64,000 bases of DNA, taken from Antarctobacter heliothermus (GTDB lineage Bacteria > Pseudomonadota > Alphaproteobacteria > Rhodobacterales > Rhodobacteraceae). Position numbers and translations under genes: made by a program. Shown here piece by piece: positions 1 through 8,388 of the stretch. The number at the start of each line of letters is the position of its first letter. Within the stretch, counting starts at the first letter, position 1. The notes below the pieces were generated by a model that saw nothing but the letters and a program-made list of their open reading frames with translations, ran no database searches and had not been told where the DNA came from. The stretch is from the NCBI RefSeq assembly GCF_002237555.1, contig NZ_CP022541.1, positions 124,001 to 188,000 of the forward strand, given 5' to 3'.

Positions 1-568
1 ACCGTTGCAACCCGCCCGGAGAGCGAAACCCTTGCATGCACCGCTCTCGTTTTCGAAACGGCAAATGGCTGTTCTCGGCCCGATTATTCAGGCCTTTGTG
101 GGAGCGATGTTCAAGGCCGGACGCGATCTCGCGTCTGGCTGCGCCGTAGGATCGCAGCTTGTCCGTGACAATCCGTTTGGGCAGGCCAAACCGCTTGATT
201 AGCGCTTTCAAAAGACGCTTTGCGGCACGCTTGTCGCGCCTAGATTGCAGGATTTCCTCCAAAACGATCCCCTCTTGGTCAACCGCGCGCCAGAGCCAGA
301 ATTTCCGCCCCGAGATCGTCACCACAACTTCATCGAGATGCCAGACATCCCCCGGACGCGCCTGCCGCCGGCGCAAGTTTCGGGCGATCTGCGGGGCGAA
401 TTTTGCCACCCAGCGCCGGATCGTTTCGTAGGAAACGTCAATGTCACGCTTCAGAAGCATTTCCTCGACTTCGCGCAGGGAGAGGTTGAAACGGACGTAT
501 AGCCAAACCGCGTGCGCGATGATCTCTGGTGGAAAACGGTGGCGTTTGTAGCTGACGATCATGCTCAT
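1..568 (-). CDS. IS6-family DDE transposase, partial (C-terminus off window)
   Basis: The minus-strand frame is open from an ATG at 568 to the window edge (189 residues). It starts MSMIVSYKRHRFPPEII and carries the IS6/IS26 signatures: an N-terminal helix-turn-helix around residues 30-55, WHLDE with the first catalytic Asp at 79, VTDKLRSYG with Asp 136, and HRSHKGLNNRAENSH with Glu 165. All three DDE residues are present. About 50 C-terminal residues of a usual 230-240 residue protein lie outside the window. Its sequence differs clearly from the IS6 pseudogene at 36.8-37.4 kb, so the two are different elements. Confidence 0.88.
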   Translation of the reverse strand, partial: MSMIVSYKRHRFPPEIIAHAVWLYVRFNLSLREVEEMLLKRDIDVSYETIRRWVAKFAPQIARNLRRRQARPGDVWHLDEVVVTISGRKFWLWRAVDQEGIVLEEILQSRRDKRAAKRLLKALIKRFGLPKRIVTDKLRSYGAARREIASGLEHRSHKGLNNRAENSHLPFRKRERCMQGFRSPGGLQR

Positions 569-630
569 TCGCAGCAACTACGCGAAATCTCCAACGCTTC
601 AAACAGGCCCGAGTTAATGTGACAATGCCC
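1..630 (-). mobile_element. IS6-family insertion sequence, one end only
   Basis: The transposase gene runs off the left window edge, so only the promoter-proximal end of the element is present. Its outer end is placed near 612-630, where the ISNCY reading frame next to it abruptly stops matching its family. On the minus strand the element begins with GGCATTGTCACATTAACTC, which resembles the GG(C/G)...TGTTGCAA-type ends of IS6 elements. The other terminal repeat and the 8-bp target duplication typical of IS6 cannot be seen. Confidence 0.75.
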
Positions 631-1296
631 TGTCGTGTGTTCATTGGGTTTGGGCACCCGAAAGACCGAGTGCTTGTCGCTGTAAAATGCGACCGGGCGA
701 CCGTGTTTGAGCAGATAGCTTTTCAAAGCATCAAAATAGCTGAACGTGCTTTCGGACGTCACAAACCGCAGTTCCATCAAGGTGCTGGTCGCGTCGTCGA
801 TGAAGACGAGCAGGGTGCAGGGATCCCCGCGATCCTCGAACCAACGATGATCTGAGCCGTCGATCTGGATCAGTTCGCCGTAACATTCCCGGCGCAAACG
901 CGGTTGATGGAACGTCCTGCGCTGTTTGCGGGAAAGCCAGATCCCGTCTTCTTGCATCCATTTGCGAACCGTCTCGCGCGAGACTTTGAACCCGTGATGT
1001 TCGGCCAGTATCTCTGTTGCCAATGTCGGCCCAAAGTCCGCATAGCTTTCTTTGATCAAATGCAGCGCAAAGTCACGCTTGGCATGATGGATGCGGTTGT
1101 TCGGAGGTTTGCCGCGCGCTTTGTGCCGGATCGCCGCCGCGCCATCTTGACGATACCGCTTCAGCAATCTGAAAACCTGTCGACGCGTCAGGTCCAACAT
1201 GTTTACTGCATTATCAACCGTCAGCCGACCATCATCGACCTGCGCCAGAACCTCCACGCGGTTCAACTCGCGCTTGCTCATCATAACCCATCCCAT
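565..1296 (-). pseudogene. ISNCY-family transposase, 3' truncated by IS6
   Basis: The N-terminal 220 or so residues match the ISNCY (IS481-like) transposase family: a helix-turn-helix region (LTRRQVFRLLKRYRQDG), a second DNA-binding segment, and the start of the DDE core (IQIDGSDHRWFEDR, LVFIDDATS, FYSDKHSVFRV). The match ends at HTTG near position 631. After that the frame reads into the IS6 terminus and stops at 565, so the C-terminal half with the catalytic Glu is missing. MSKREL at about 1281 is an alternative start. The outer ISNCY end probably lies near 1360, where AATGTCAC occurs twice. The fragment is inactive. Confidence 0.85.
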
Positions 1297-1384
1297 GTCC
1301 GCTCACCCTCGTTGATTTTTGAGGGCAGAGTGACATTCCTGAATTGCTCATGGGTGACATTCTAGCTTTGCGGCTGATGGCTCA

Positions 1385-2455
1385 AGGGTCGTTGCGACGG
1401 TTTCCGCTATCTCAGTTTCATCATCTCTTCCCTGAAGGCTTCTGCCGGCGTACGCCATCCGAGACACTTCCTGGGGGTGCCGTTGAGGCGGTCGCAAATC
1501 GCCTTCATATTGCGATTTGAGAGCGCCGCGAGCTGGGTGTCGCGGGGCAAGTACCGCCGTGCCCGTTTGTTCAGGTTCTCAACCGATCCTTTCTGCCAGG
1601 GAGCCTGCGGATCGCAGAACCAGCTGTCTGTGCCGATTCCGGACTTCAACTTTCGCCACGCTCGGAATTCAAAGCCGCGGTCGAAGGTAATGGATTTCCG
1701 GGCGTATTGGGGCAGGGGTTCCATCACATCCATCAGCTTGTTGATGAAGTGGGTCGAGCTCCGGTCGTTGTTGCGGAACAGGACGGCAAACCGGGTTTTG
1801 CGTTCGACCAGTGAAGCTACATTCATTGTGCCCTGAGACCGCTCAAAGATCATCAGATCGCCTTCCCATTCGCCAAATGTCTCGCGCGTCTTCACGTAGT
1901 ATGGGCGTTCATGGATCGACCGATCCGGCGGAAACACCTGGCCTCTGGGCCGTCTGGCATAGCGTGGCTGCCGTTTCTTGCGCCGACTGGGAAGATGGCG
2001 CGCCAGTTCTTCGGATTGGCCTTCAGCGCTGTAAACGTACGCGTAAATCGTTTCGTGACTGATCCGGATTGGCTGACCATCGTATCCGAGGCGTCCGGCG
2101 ATCTGCTCTGGCGTCCAGCCTTCTTTCAGTCTGTCGATCACGTGACCGCGCAACGCATCCAAACGGATCAATTTCCGGCGCCGTGCCCGCCGTTCAGACG
2201 CGTTTCTTTGAGCGACCATTCCATAGTAGCCGTTCAGATACGGCAGCTCATCATCGGTGAAATGGTTCCGCTTGATCTCGCGGTAGACGGTCGAGCGATG
2301 CCTGCCAATCTCAGCTGCGATCTTGCTCACCGGCATTTTCGCATTCAGCATGTCTTCGATTGCGCGTCTCTCACGCAAATCCAGTTCTGTGTGGGCCATG
2401 TCCGTTCTCCTTGCTTTTCAGCAAGATAGGGGAATTGTCGCAACCCATTTTAGAA
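1385..2455 (-). mobile_element. IS30-family insertion sequence, apparently complete
   Basis: One full-length transposase gene is bracketed by imperfect inverted repeats that share GTTGCGAC..TT.CC.CTATCT: 1391-1412 on the left, and the complement of about 2423-2444 on the right. Outer limits are approximate. The element lies about 75 bp beyond the last gene of the leftmost catabolic operon. Confidence 0.7.
1407..2399 (-). CDS. IS30-family transposase
   Basis: The 330-residue protein has the usual IS30 length and order. An N-terminal helix-turn-helix (SKIAAEIGRHRSTVYREIKRN) is followed by a region containing HETIYAYVY. A DDE integrase core then shows GEWEGDLMI (first Asp), ITFDRGFEF (second Asp) and WQKGSVENLNKRARRYLP (Glu). 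No frameshift or internal stop is seen, so it may be functional. It lies within its own inverted repeats. A separate 44-codon IS30 N-terminal fragment at 47.2 kb differs in sequence and comes from another element. Confidence 0.93.
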   Translation of the reverse strand: MAHTELDLRERRAIEDMLNAKMPVSKIAAEIGRHRSTVYREIKRNHFTDDELPYLNGYYGMVAQRNASERRARRRKLIRLDALRGHVIDRLKEGWTPEQIAGRLGYDGQPIRISHETIYAYVYSAEGQSEELARHLPSRRKKRQPRYARRPRGQVFPPDRSIHERPYYVKTRETFGEWEGDLMIFERSQGTMNVASLVERKTRFAVLFRNNDRSSTHFINKLMDVMEPLPQYARKSITFDRGFEFRAWRKLKSGIGTDSWFCDPQAPWQKGSVENLNKRARRYLPRDTQLAALSNRNMKAICDRLNGTPRKCLGWRTPAEAFREEMMKLR

Positions 2456-2528
2456 TGTGCCGGCTACACAAACGCACAGCCAATAATGCGTGTTATGTTG
2501 CAAATGACTTACCCCGCCGAACCGGGCG

Positions 2529-3281
2529 TCAGGTCATTCCGGCCTCGACGGGCAGACAGACACCGGTGATTCCGGCGGCCAGCGGTGAGGCCAGAAAACA
2601 GGCGGCATTGGCAACGTCCGTTTCCGTCGCCAGACGGTTCAGCGCGGTTTCCGCCCGAAGGGTTGCGATAGCCTGATCGGCAGAGGGGCCGCCCTGTGCC
2701 GCGCGTGCGTCGATCCGCCCGCATAATGCCTCTGTCAGGATCGGTCCCGGTGCCAGCGCGTTCACCCGCACGCCGTCGCGGCCCATGTCCAGTGCAGCGG
2801 CCCGCGTCAGGCCAAGTACCGCGTGTTTCGTCGCGGTATAAAGCGCCTGATCTGCGTGTGCCTTGTAGCCGTTGATTGAGGCCATCAGCACCGCTGCGCC
2901 CTGCGTGGCCTTCAGATGCGGGGCGGCGGCTGACAGGGTCAGCGCGACACCGCGCACGTTCAGGGCAAAGACAGCGTCCCATTCCTCCATGTCCAGCGCC
3001 GCGATCCGCCGCCATGGCGGCACCCGCCCGGCATTGGCAATCAGGATGTCCAGACGATCCAACCCGGCCAACGCCTCGCGCAAAGAGGCGTCAGCCTCTG
3101 GTGCGGTCAGGTCCAGCGGCAACACTGTCCACTCGGCCGGCACTTCGGCCGTCGCTAGAGTTTCGGGCAGATCAAGCACGCAGATCCGGGCACCTGCCCC
3201 GGCAAGGGCGGTTGCAATGGCGCGGCCCAGCCCGCGTGCTCCGCCGGTGATCAGCGCGGTCTTTCCTGTCAGGTCAATCAT
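2529..3281 (-). CDS. Short-chain dehydrogenase/reductase (SDR)
   Basis: Classical SDR of 250 residues, predicted to be a soluble NAD(P)-dependent oxidoreductase. The nucleotide-binding motif TGGARGLG lies at 12-19, NAG at 83-85, and the catalytic Ser135, Tyr148 and Lys152 (YTATK) are present. The ATG at 3281 is chosen because the protein then begins directly at the first beta strand (MIDLTGKTALITGG) and is preceded by an AGAGGG ribosome site; an upstream ATG would add 21 residues of no SDR character. It is the last gene of the operon running leftward from 9996, after a GC hairpin. Substrate unknown; a hydroxyl intermediate of the transported compound is likely. Confidence 0.85.
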   Translation of the reverse strand: MIDLTGKTALITGGARGLGRAIATALAGAGARICVLDLPETLATAEVPAEWTVLPLDLTAPEADASLREALAGLDRLDILIANAGRVPPWRRIAALDMEEWDAVFALNVRGVALTLSAAAPHLKATQGAAVLMASINGYKAHADQALYTATKHAVLGLTRAAALDMGRDGVRVNALAPGPILTEALCGRIDARAAQGGPSADQAIATLRAETALNRLATETDVANAACFLASPLAAGITGVCLPVEAGMT

Positions 3282-3301
3282 GGTCTGCCCTCTGTATGGC
3301 A

Positions 3302-3327
3302 GGCGCGCCCTGTCCGTAGGGCGCGCC
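3302..3327. other. Intercistronic GC hairpin
   Basis: Perfect 10-bp stem (GGCGCGCCCT at 3302-3311, AGGGCGCGCC at 3318-3327) with a 6-nt loop, between the M24 gene and the SDR gene. There is no following T-run, so it is more likely an mRNA-stabilising or processing hairpin than a strong terminator. Confidence 0.6.
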
Positions 3328-3347
3328 CGATGGTCATTTCCCATTCG

Positions 3348-4496
3348 TCACTCGATGACGATCAGATCCTGGAATCCACTGGTCAGCGCCTCACCGCCCC
3401 CCGGACGGGCGACGATGCAATCCTCGACCCGTGCGCTGAAATCCATGTCGCGGAAAATCGACGGTTCGATGGTAAAGATCATGCCCTCACGCACCAGCGT
3501 CGTGTCGCCCTTGGTCAGGAACGGCGGTTCATGCACGTCCCAGCCTATGCCGTGGCCCAGCCGGTGACGGAAATCTTTGCCGTAGCCCGCGTTTTCGATC
3601 ACGTCACGCGCGGCCTTGTCGACCTGCTCACAGGTAACTTCGCCCGCCTTCAGCGCCGCGATGCCCGCTGCCTGGCTTTCCATGACCAGCTTGTGCACCA
3701 GTCGCTGTTCCTCTGTCGGGGCGCCAAAGGCCACGGTGCGGCCAAAGTCATAGCACATGCCATCCAGAACCGCGCCAAAGTCGAAATTGACCGACACCGG
3801 CGTGTCCAGCTTGCGCGGCCAAGTGCCCAGCTTGTCGCCAAAGCGCAGCGCGTGATCCGGCCCGGAGTTGTACAGCGAGGTGGTGAACGACGGCCCAAGG
3901 GAGCCATGCGCTCGCATTTGATAGTCGATCTCCGAGCTGATCTCGAGCTCGGTCATGCCCATTTTCAGGTTCTTTACCGTGGCAGCAAAGGCCTGTTCGG
4001 TGATTACCCCAGCGCGTGCCAGCAGGTCGATTTCATCCTGGTCTTTGATCACGCGAATGGGGCGCAGCAGCTTGGTGCCATTGGCGAATTTCACGCCTGG
4101 CAGAAGCTTTTGCAGTTCCATCAGCGCCTCGGCCTCGCCGTCTTCGGAAACCGCAACAGTGGCCCCTTCGCCGACGCCCAGATCCTTGAGGATGCCGCGC
4201 ACCATTTCTACCGGGTCGTCCCAGTCGCCCAGAACGCGCAGGTCAACGCCGGTGATCTTTCCCGCGCTGCCAAATTCGGCGGTCATGCGCGGCAGGGTCA
4301 GGATCGGGTCGCGGCCCGGTGCGATCCACATGCCTTCCAGCCAATGACCGGGATGCAGGTTGCGGCCATAGTTGGGGATGTCGCGGTGAATGCCGGTGAG
4401 ATAGTCCAGATCGGTCCCGATCGGGAAAAAGATCAGGTCGGCAGCACCGTCGATGCTGTTGCAAAACCGGGTCATCCGGTCTGAGTAGCTGGCCAA
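3348..4496 (-). CDS. M24-family metallohydrolase (Xaa-Pro peptidase/creatinase fold)
   Basis: The 382-residue protein has an N-terminal creatinase-type domain (about 1-145) and a C-terminal pita-bread catalytic domain. All five metal ligands are visible: Asp239 (NFDFG), Asp250 (CYDFGRT), His315 (RLGHGIG), Glu344 (FTIEPS) and Glu358 (RVEDC). This family hydrolyses Xaa-Pro dipeptides, creatine-like compounds or, in DddP, DMSP, so the substrate is open. A TTG start at 4496 is preferred: AAGGAGAG lies 6-7 nt upstream, whereas the in-frame ATG at 4475 is too far from it. It follows the peptide-type ABC transporter, suggesting cytoplasmic cleavage of the imported compound. Confidence 0.85.
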   Translation of the reverse strand: MASYSDRMTRFCNSIDGAADLIFFPIGTDLDYLTGIHRDIPNYGRNLHPGHWLEGMWIAPGRDPILTLPRMTAEFGSAGKITGVDLRVLGDWDDPVEMVRGILKDLGVGEGATVAVSEDGEAEALMELQKLLPGVKFANGTKLLRPIRVIKDQDEIDLLARAGVITEQAFAATVKNLKMGMTELEISSEIDYQMRAHGSLGPSFTTSLYNSGPDHALRFGDKLGTWPRKLDTPVSVNFDFGAVLDGMCYDFGRTVAFGAPTEEQRLVHKLVMESQAAGIAALKAGEVTCEQVDKAARDVIENAGYGKDFRHRLGHGIGWDVHEPPFLTKGDTTLVREGMIFTIEPSIFRDMDFSARVEDCIVARPGGGEALTSGFQDLIVIE

Positions 4497-4528
4497 GGGG
4501 GCTCTCCTTCTTTGGTCTATTTGGGGGT

Positions 4529-5500
4529 CTATGTGGGTGTTTCGGTGTGGTGGCAGGCGGCCTGCCGCCCGTCGCCCATGTCGCGCAAGGCGGGGCGTTC
4601 CGCCCGGCACAGATCGGTGGCCAGCGGGCAGCGCGGATGAAAGGCGCAGCCCGACGGCGGATTCAGCGGTGACGGAATGTCCCCCTTGATCGGCGCATAG
4701 ACGGTGCGGCGGCGGTCCAGCCGCGGCACGCCGTCGATCAGCGCGCGGGTATAGGGATGTGCGGGGGCATCGAATATGCGGTCCACCGGACCCATCTCAA
4801 CCACGCGGCCCAGATACATCACCAGCACGCGATCAGAGATATGTTCGACAATGCCCAGATCGTGGCTGATGAACAGATAGGTCAGCCCCAGTTCGTCCCG
4901 CAGGTCCATGAACAAGTTGACGATCTGCGCTTGGATGGACACGTCCAGCGCACTGACCGCCTCGTCGCAGACCAGCACCTCGGGTTGTACGGCAAGGGCG
5001 CGGGCGATGCCGACCCGCTGGCGCTGACCGCCGGAGAAAGCGTGCGGAAACCGATCGCCATAGCTGGGGTCGATGCCGCAACGCTCCATCAGGTCCGCGA
5101 CATAGGTATCAGCCTCGGCCGGGGTCGTCAGGCGGTGAACGCGCGGGGCCTCGCCGATCAGGCTTTTCACGCGCTTGCGCGGGTTCAGCGAGGAAAACGG
5201 ATCTTGAAAGATCATCTGCATCGGCAGGGCCGCGCCCTTGGCCTCGGGCCGGTCAATAGTGCCGGATGTCGGTTCCAGCAGGCCCGCAACCATGCGGCCC
5301 AGCGTGGACTTGCCGCAGCCGGATTCCCCAACCACGCCCAGCACCTCGCCCGCTTTCAGGTCAAAGCTGACATCCTCGACCGCATGGACCACGGCAGGCG
5401 GCGGAGCCAGCCCGACACGGCGCAAAGCTCTTGTGACGAAATCCCCTTCGGAGCCAAATCGGCGGCCAAGGTCGCGGACGGAAAGTACGGTCTCGCTCAT
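4529..5500 (-). CDS. Peptide/opine-type ABC transporter ATP-binding protein (DppF/OppF-like)
   Basis: The 323-residue ATPase powers uptake with the partner ATPase encoded just upstream. Walker A is GESGCGKST, the Q-loop lies in [13 protein letters not shown], the signature is [15 protein letters not shown], Walker B is [12 protein letters not shown], and the switch His lies in FISHD. The C-terminal oligopeptide-transporter domain has the cysteine-rich motif [15 protein letters not shown]. It overlaps the stop of the upstream ATPase gene by 4 bp (ATGA), a sign of translational coupling. An insertion ahead of the first core strand is usual for the F-type subunit. Confidence 0.93.
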   Translation of the reverse strand: MSETVLSVRDLGRRFGSEGDFVTRALRRVGLAPPPAVVHAVEDVSFDLKAGEVLGVVGESGCGKSTLGRMVAGLLEPTSGTIDRPEAKGAALPMQMIFQDPFSSLNPRKRVKSLIGEAPRVHRLTTPAEADTYVADLMERCGIDPSYGDRFPHAFSGGQRQRVGIARALAVQPEVLVCDEAVSALDVSIQAQIVNLFMDLRDELGLTYLFISHDLGIVEHISDRVLVMYLGRVVEMGPVDRIFDAPAHPYTRALIDGVPRLDRRRTVYAPIKGDIPSPLNPPSGCAFHPRCPLATDLCRAERPALRDMGDGRQAACHHTETPT

Positions 5501-6474
5501 GTCTCTTGGCCTCCGGTGATCGGATGAACACAGCGCACCGCGCGACTGTTGTTGACGGGTGCCAGCGCGGGCATGGACCGGCAGGCGGCGGTTGCCCGGT
5601 CACATCGAGGCGCAAAGGCACAGCCCGGCGGCAGATCGGTCAGCGCGGGCATTCGTCCGGGGATCTGTTGCAACCGGCCGCCACGCTGTCCCGGCACCGG
5701 AACAGAGGCAATCAGCCCGCGGGTGTAGGGATGTGCCGGACTGTCCAGAACATCGTTCACTGGACCTTGTTCGACGATGCGCCCGGCGTACATGACGGCA
5801 ATCCGGTCAGCCAGACCGGCGACCACGGCCAAGTCGTGGCTGATCCAGATCAGCGCCGTGCCCCGGTCGCGGCAAAGCTGTTGCACCAGCGCAAGGATCT
5901 GCCCCTGAATTGTCACGTCCAGCGCCGTAGTGGGTTCGTCCGCGATGATCAGGTCGGGCTGATGCAGCAGGGCGATGGCAATCGCCACCCGCTGCCGCAT
6001 CCCACCGGACAGTTGGTGCGGATAGGTGTTCAGCCGGTCCTCGGGGGACGGGATGCCGACCTCGTCCAGTGCGGCCACCGCGCGCTCGCGGACCTGCGCG
6101 CGGTCCAGCCGCTGATGCGCCAGCAGGGCATCGCGGATCTGTGTCCCGATGCGCAGCACGGGGTTCAGCGTCATCATCGGATCCTGAAAGATCATCGCGA
6201 TCTTCTGACCGCGCAGGCGGCGCATCTGCTTTTCCTTCAGCGGCAAGATGTTTTCACCGTGCAGGCGCACCTCTCCGGCTGTCACCTGCCCCGGTGGGCT
6301 GATCAGACGGTTGATGGAAAAGCCAGTCAGCGACTTGCCTGATCCGCTTTCTCCGACAAGGCCAAGGATCTCTCCGCGCGCAACGCTGAGCGACAGGTCT
6401 TGCAGGGCGTGGATCGTTTCTTTCGGGGTGACGAAACTTGTGCGCAGATCGCGCAATTCCAGAACGGGGGTCAT
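5497..6474 (-). CDS. Peptide/opine-type ABC transporter ATP-binding protein (DppD/OppD-like)
   Basis: The 325-residue ATPase is the D-type partner of the preceding entry. Walker A is GESGSGKS, the Q-loop lies in [12 protein letters not shown], the signature is [15 protein letters not shown], Walker B is [12 protein letters not shown] and the switch is WISHD. The C-terminal cysteine motif [15 protein letters not shown] is typical of oligopeptide ABC ATPases. The ATG at 6474 starts the domain normally ([14 protein letters not shown]); the frame stays open upstream only because GC-rich DNA lacks stops. It lies 8 bp after the permease stop. Confidence 0.93.
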   Translation of the reverse strand: MTPVLELRDLRTSFVTPKETIHALQDLSLSVARGEILGLVGESGSGKSLTGFSINRLISPPGQVTAGEVRLHGENILPLKEKQMRRLRGQKIAMIFQDPMMTLNPVLRIGTQIRDALLAHQRLDRAQVRERAVAALDEVGIPSPEDRLNTYPHQLSGGMRQRVAIAIALLHQPDLIIADEPTTALDVTIQGQILALVQQLCRDRGTALIWISHDLAVVAGLADRIAVMYAGRIVEQGPVNDVLDSPAHPYTRGLIASVPVPGQRGGRLQQIPGRMPALTDLPPGCAFAPRCDRATAACRSMPALAPVNNSRAVRCVHPITGGQET

Positions 6475-6482
6475 GGTGGGCC

Positions 6483-7385
6483 TCACAATCTGGGGTTCAG
6501 GACATCGCGCAGGCGGTCGCCCAGCACGTTCACGCTGATGATGATGGCCAGCAGAACCAGCCCGGGCAGCACGCTGATCCAGTAGCGGCCCGATTGCAGG
6601 TAATCGAAGCCGTTGGCGATCAGCAGCCCCAGCGAGGGCCGGGTCGGCGGCAGGCCAAGGCCAAGGAACGACAGCGTCGCCTCCAGCGAGATGGCCATGG
6701 CGACCTGCATGGTGGCCACGACAAGCATGGTTGGTAGGCAATTCGGCAGGATATGCCCAAGCAGGATGCGCAAACCGCCAAGGCGCAGCCCGCGCGCCGC
6801 CTCGACATAATCGCGTGCCCCTTCGACCAGTGCGACGCCGCGCACGGTGCGGGCGAAATAGGCCCATTGCACCACCACCAGCGCAAAGATGATCTTGTCC
6901 ACCCCGCGCCCAAGGATCACCAGCAGGATCAGCGCCACAAGGATGGTGGGAAAGCTGAGCTGCAGGTCCACGATCCGCATCAGCACCGTATCGACCCAGC
7001 CGCGCCGAAAGGCGGCGACCAGCCCGATCAGTGTGCCAAAGACCAGCGCCAACAGCCCCGAGGCAAGCCCGACAACCAGCGAGATGCGAATACCGTAAAG
7101 CATGGCCGACAGCATGTCGCGCCCCTGCCCGTCAGTGCCCAGCCAATAGGTCATGCCGGTAAAGCTCTCGCTGCCGGGGGCCATCAGGCTGTCCATGATG
7201 TCGACCTGCCGCAGGTCATAGGGGTTCTGCGGCGCGATCAGCGGCGCGCCAAACCCGGCGATGCAAAAGCCGACAAAGACGATCAGCGCCAGCACCGCGC
7301 CGGTGTCGGACAGGAACCGGCGGATCAGATCGCGGATCGATCCTGCAGCGGGGGCGGTTGTCGCGGTTGTGGTGGGAACGCTCAT
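6483..7385 (-). CDS. Peptide/opine-type ABC transporter permease (DppC-like)
   Basis: The 300-residue inner-membrane protein has about six hydrophobic segments. The first lies near residues 28-50, followed by the C-type periplasmic region with HWLGTDxxGRD-like sequence (YWLGTDGQGRDMLS). The cytoplasmic coupling loop is YVEAARGLRLGGLRILLGHILPN, which contains the EAA-G motif. It overlaps the DppB-like gene by 4 bp (7382-7385). Together with the B-type permease it forms the translocation channel. Confidence 0.92.
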   Translation of the reverse strand: MSVPTTTATTAPAAGSIRDLIRRFLSDTGAVLALIVFVGFCIAGFGAPLIAPQNPYDLRQVDIMDSLMAPGSESFTGMTYWLGTDGQGRDMLSAMLYGIRISLVVGLASGLLALVFGTLIGLVAAFRRGWVDTVLMRIVDLQLSFPTILVALILLVILGRGVDKIIFALVVVQWAYFARTVRGVALVEGARDYVEAARGLRLGGLRILLGHILPNCLPTMLVVATMQVAMAISLEATLSFLGLGLPPTRPSLGLLIANGFDYLQSGRYWISVLPGLVLLAIIISVNVLGDRLRDVLNPRL

Positions 7386-8359
7386 GCGCGACCCCCACCC
7401 AGCCGGATGCGGGGATCAAGCAGGGAATAAAGAATGTCGATGAGCAGGTTCAGGGTCACGAACATGAAGACCACGCAGATCAGATAGGCAACAATCAAGG
7501 GCCGGTCGAGCACGCCGATTGCGTCGATCAACATCTTGCCCACACCGGGCCAGGAAAAGATCGACTCGACCACCACGGCAAAGGCGATCACGCCGCCAAA
7601 CTCCATCCCCAGCACGGTGACAATGGGGATCAGGATGTTCTTGAGCGCATGAACGCCAAGGATGCGCCGCTCGGGCACGCCGCTGGCGCGGGCGAATTTG
7701 ATATAGTCGGTGAACATGACCTCACGCATGCCAGCGCGGGCCAGCCGGATCACCATGGCCATCATTATCAGCGACAGGGTAAAGGCGGGCATTGCCAGAT
7801 GGTGCAGACCGTCAAGCGTGAACAGGCTGAGACGGACACCCCCCAGCGCGACTGTATCGCCGCGCCCGACAGAAGGCATCCAGCCCAGCTGTACTGAAAA
7901 GGTCAGGATCATGATAATCCCGATCCAGAAGACGGGCAGCGAAAAGGCGACGGTGGAAAACGACATGATCAGCTTGGCCGTCCATGTCTGTGGCTTCAGC
8001 CCGGCGTAGATGCCAAGTGGCAAACCGACCACCAGCGCCATCAGCAGCGCACAGAACGCCAGTTCCAGCGTCGCGGGCAGCCGTTCAAGGATCAGGTGCA
8101 GCGCAGGCACGCCGTGGGTAAAGCCTTTGCCCATGTCGCCCTGAATCAGGTTGCCGACAAAGGTCAGGTACTGGCGCCAGATCGGTTGATCCAGCCCCAG
8201 ATCCTTGATGATCGCGGTCAGGCAGGCCTGATCACATTCGGACGAGGCGAAAATATAGACCGGGTTTCCAATCACGTTGACGCCAAAGAAGACCAGCAGC
8301 GTCATGACCATCAGGACAAGCAATGCCTGTAGCACGCGTCGGATGATGTATTCGGTCAT
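7382..8359 (-). CDS. Peptide/opine-type ABC transporter permease (DppB-like)
   Basis: The 325-residue membrane protein opens with the B-type signature (YIIRRVLQALLVLMVMTLLVF) and has about six transmembrane segments. The EAA loop is in the region around YIKFARASGVPERRIL, and the C-terminus ends in LYSLLDPRIRLGG, as in DppB/OppB. An unusual feature is two cysteines in the first periplasmic loop (SSECDQACL, near residue 40), which could form a disulfide. It is the second gene of the operon, 29 bp after the binding-protein gene. Confidence 0.92.
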   Translation of the reverse strand: MTEYIIRRVLQALLVLMVMTLLVFFGVNVIGNPVYIFASSECDQACLTAIIKDLGLDQPIWRQYLTFVGNLIQGDMGKGFTHGVPALHLILERLPATLELAFCALLMALVVGLPLGIYAGLKPQTWTAKLIMSFSTVAFSLPVFWIGIIMILTFSVQLGWMPSVGRGDTVALGGVRLSLFTLDGLHHLAMPAFTLSLIMMAMVIRLARAGMREVMFTDYIKFARASGVPERRILGVHALKNILIPIVTVLGMEFGGVIAFAVVVESIFSWPGVGKMLIDAIGVLDRPLIVAYLICVVFMFVTLNLLIDILYSLLDPRIRLGGGRA

Positions 8360-8388
8360 TTTCTCTTCGCCTCGTCCGGATTTCAGGA

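Noticed and set aside
5601..6867. 456-residue version of the DppD-like ATPase
   Set aside because: The first 131 residues are out-of-frame DppC sequence; the ATPase fold starts at 6474.
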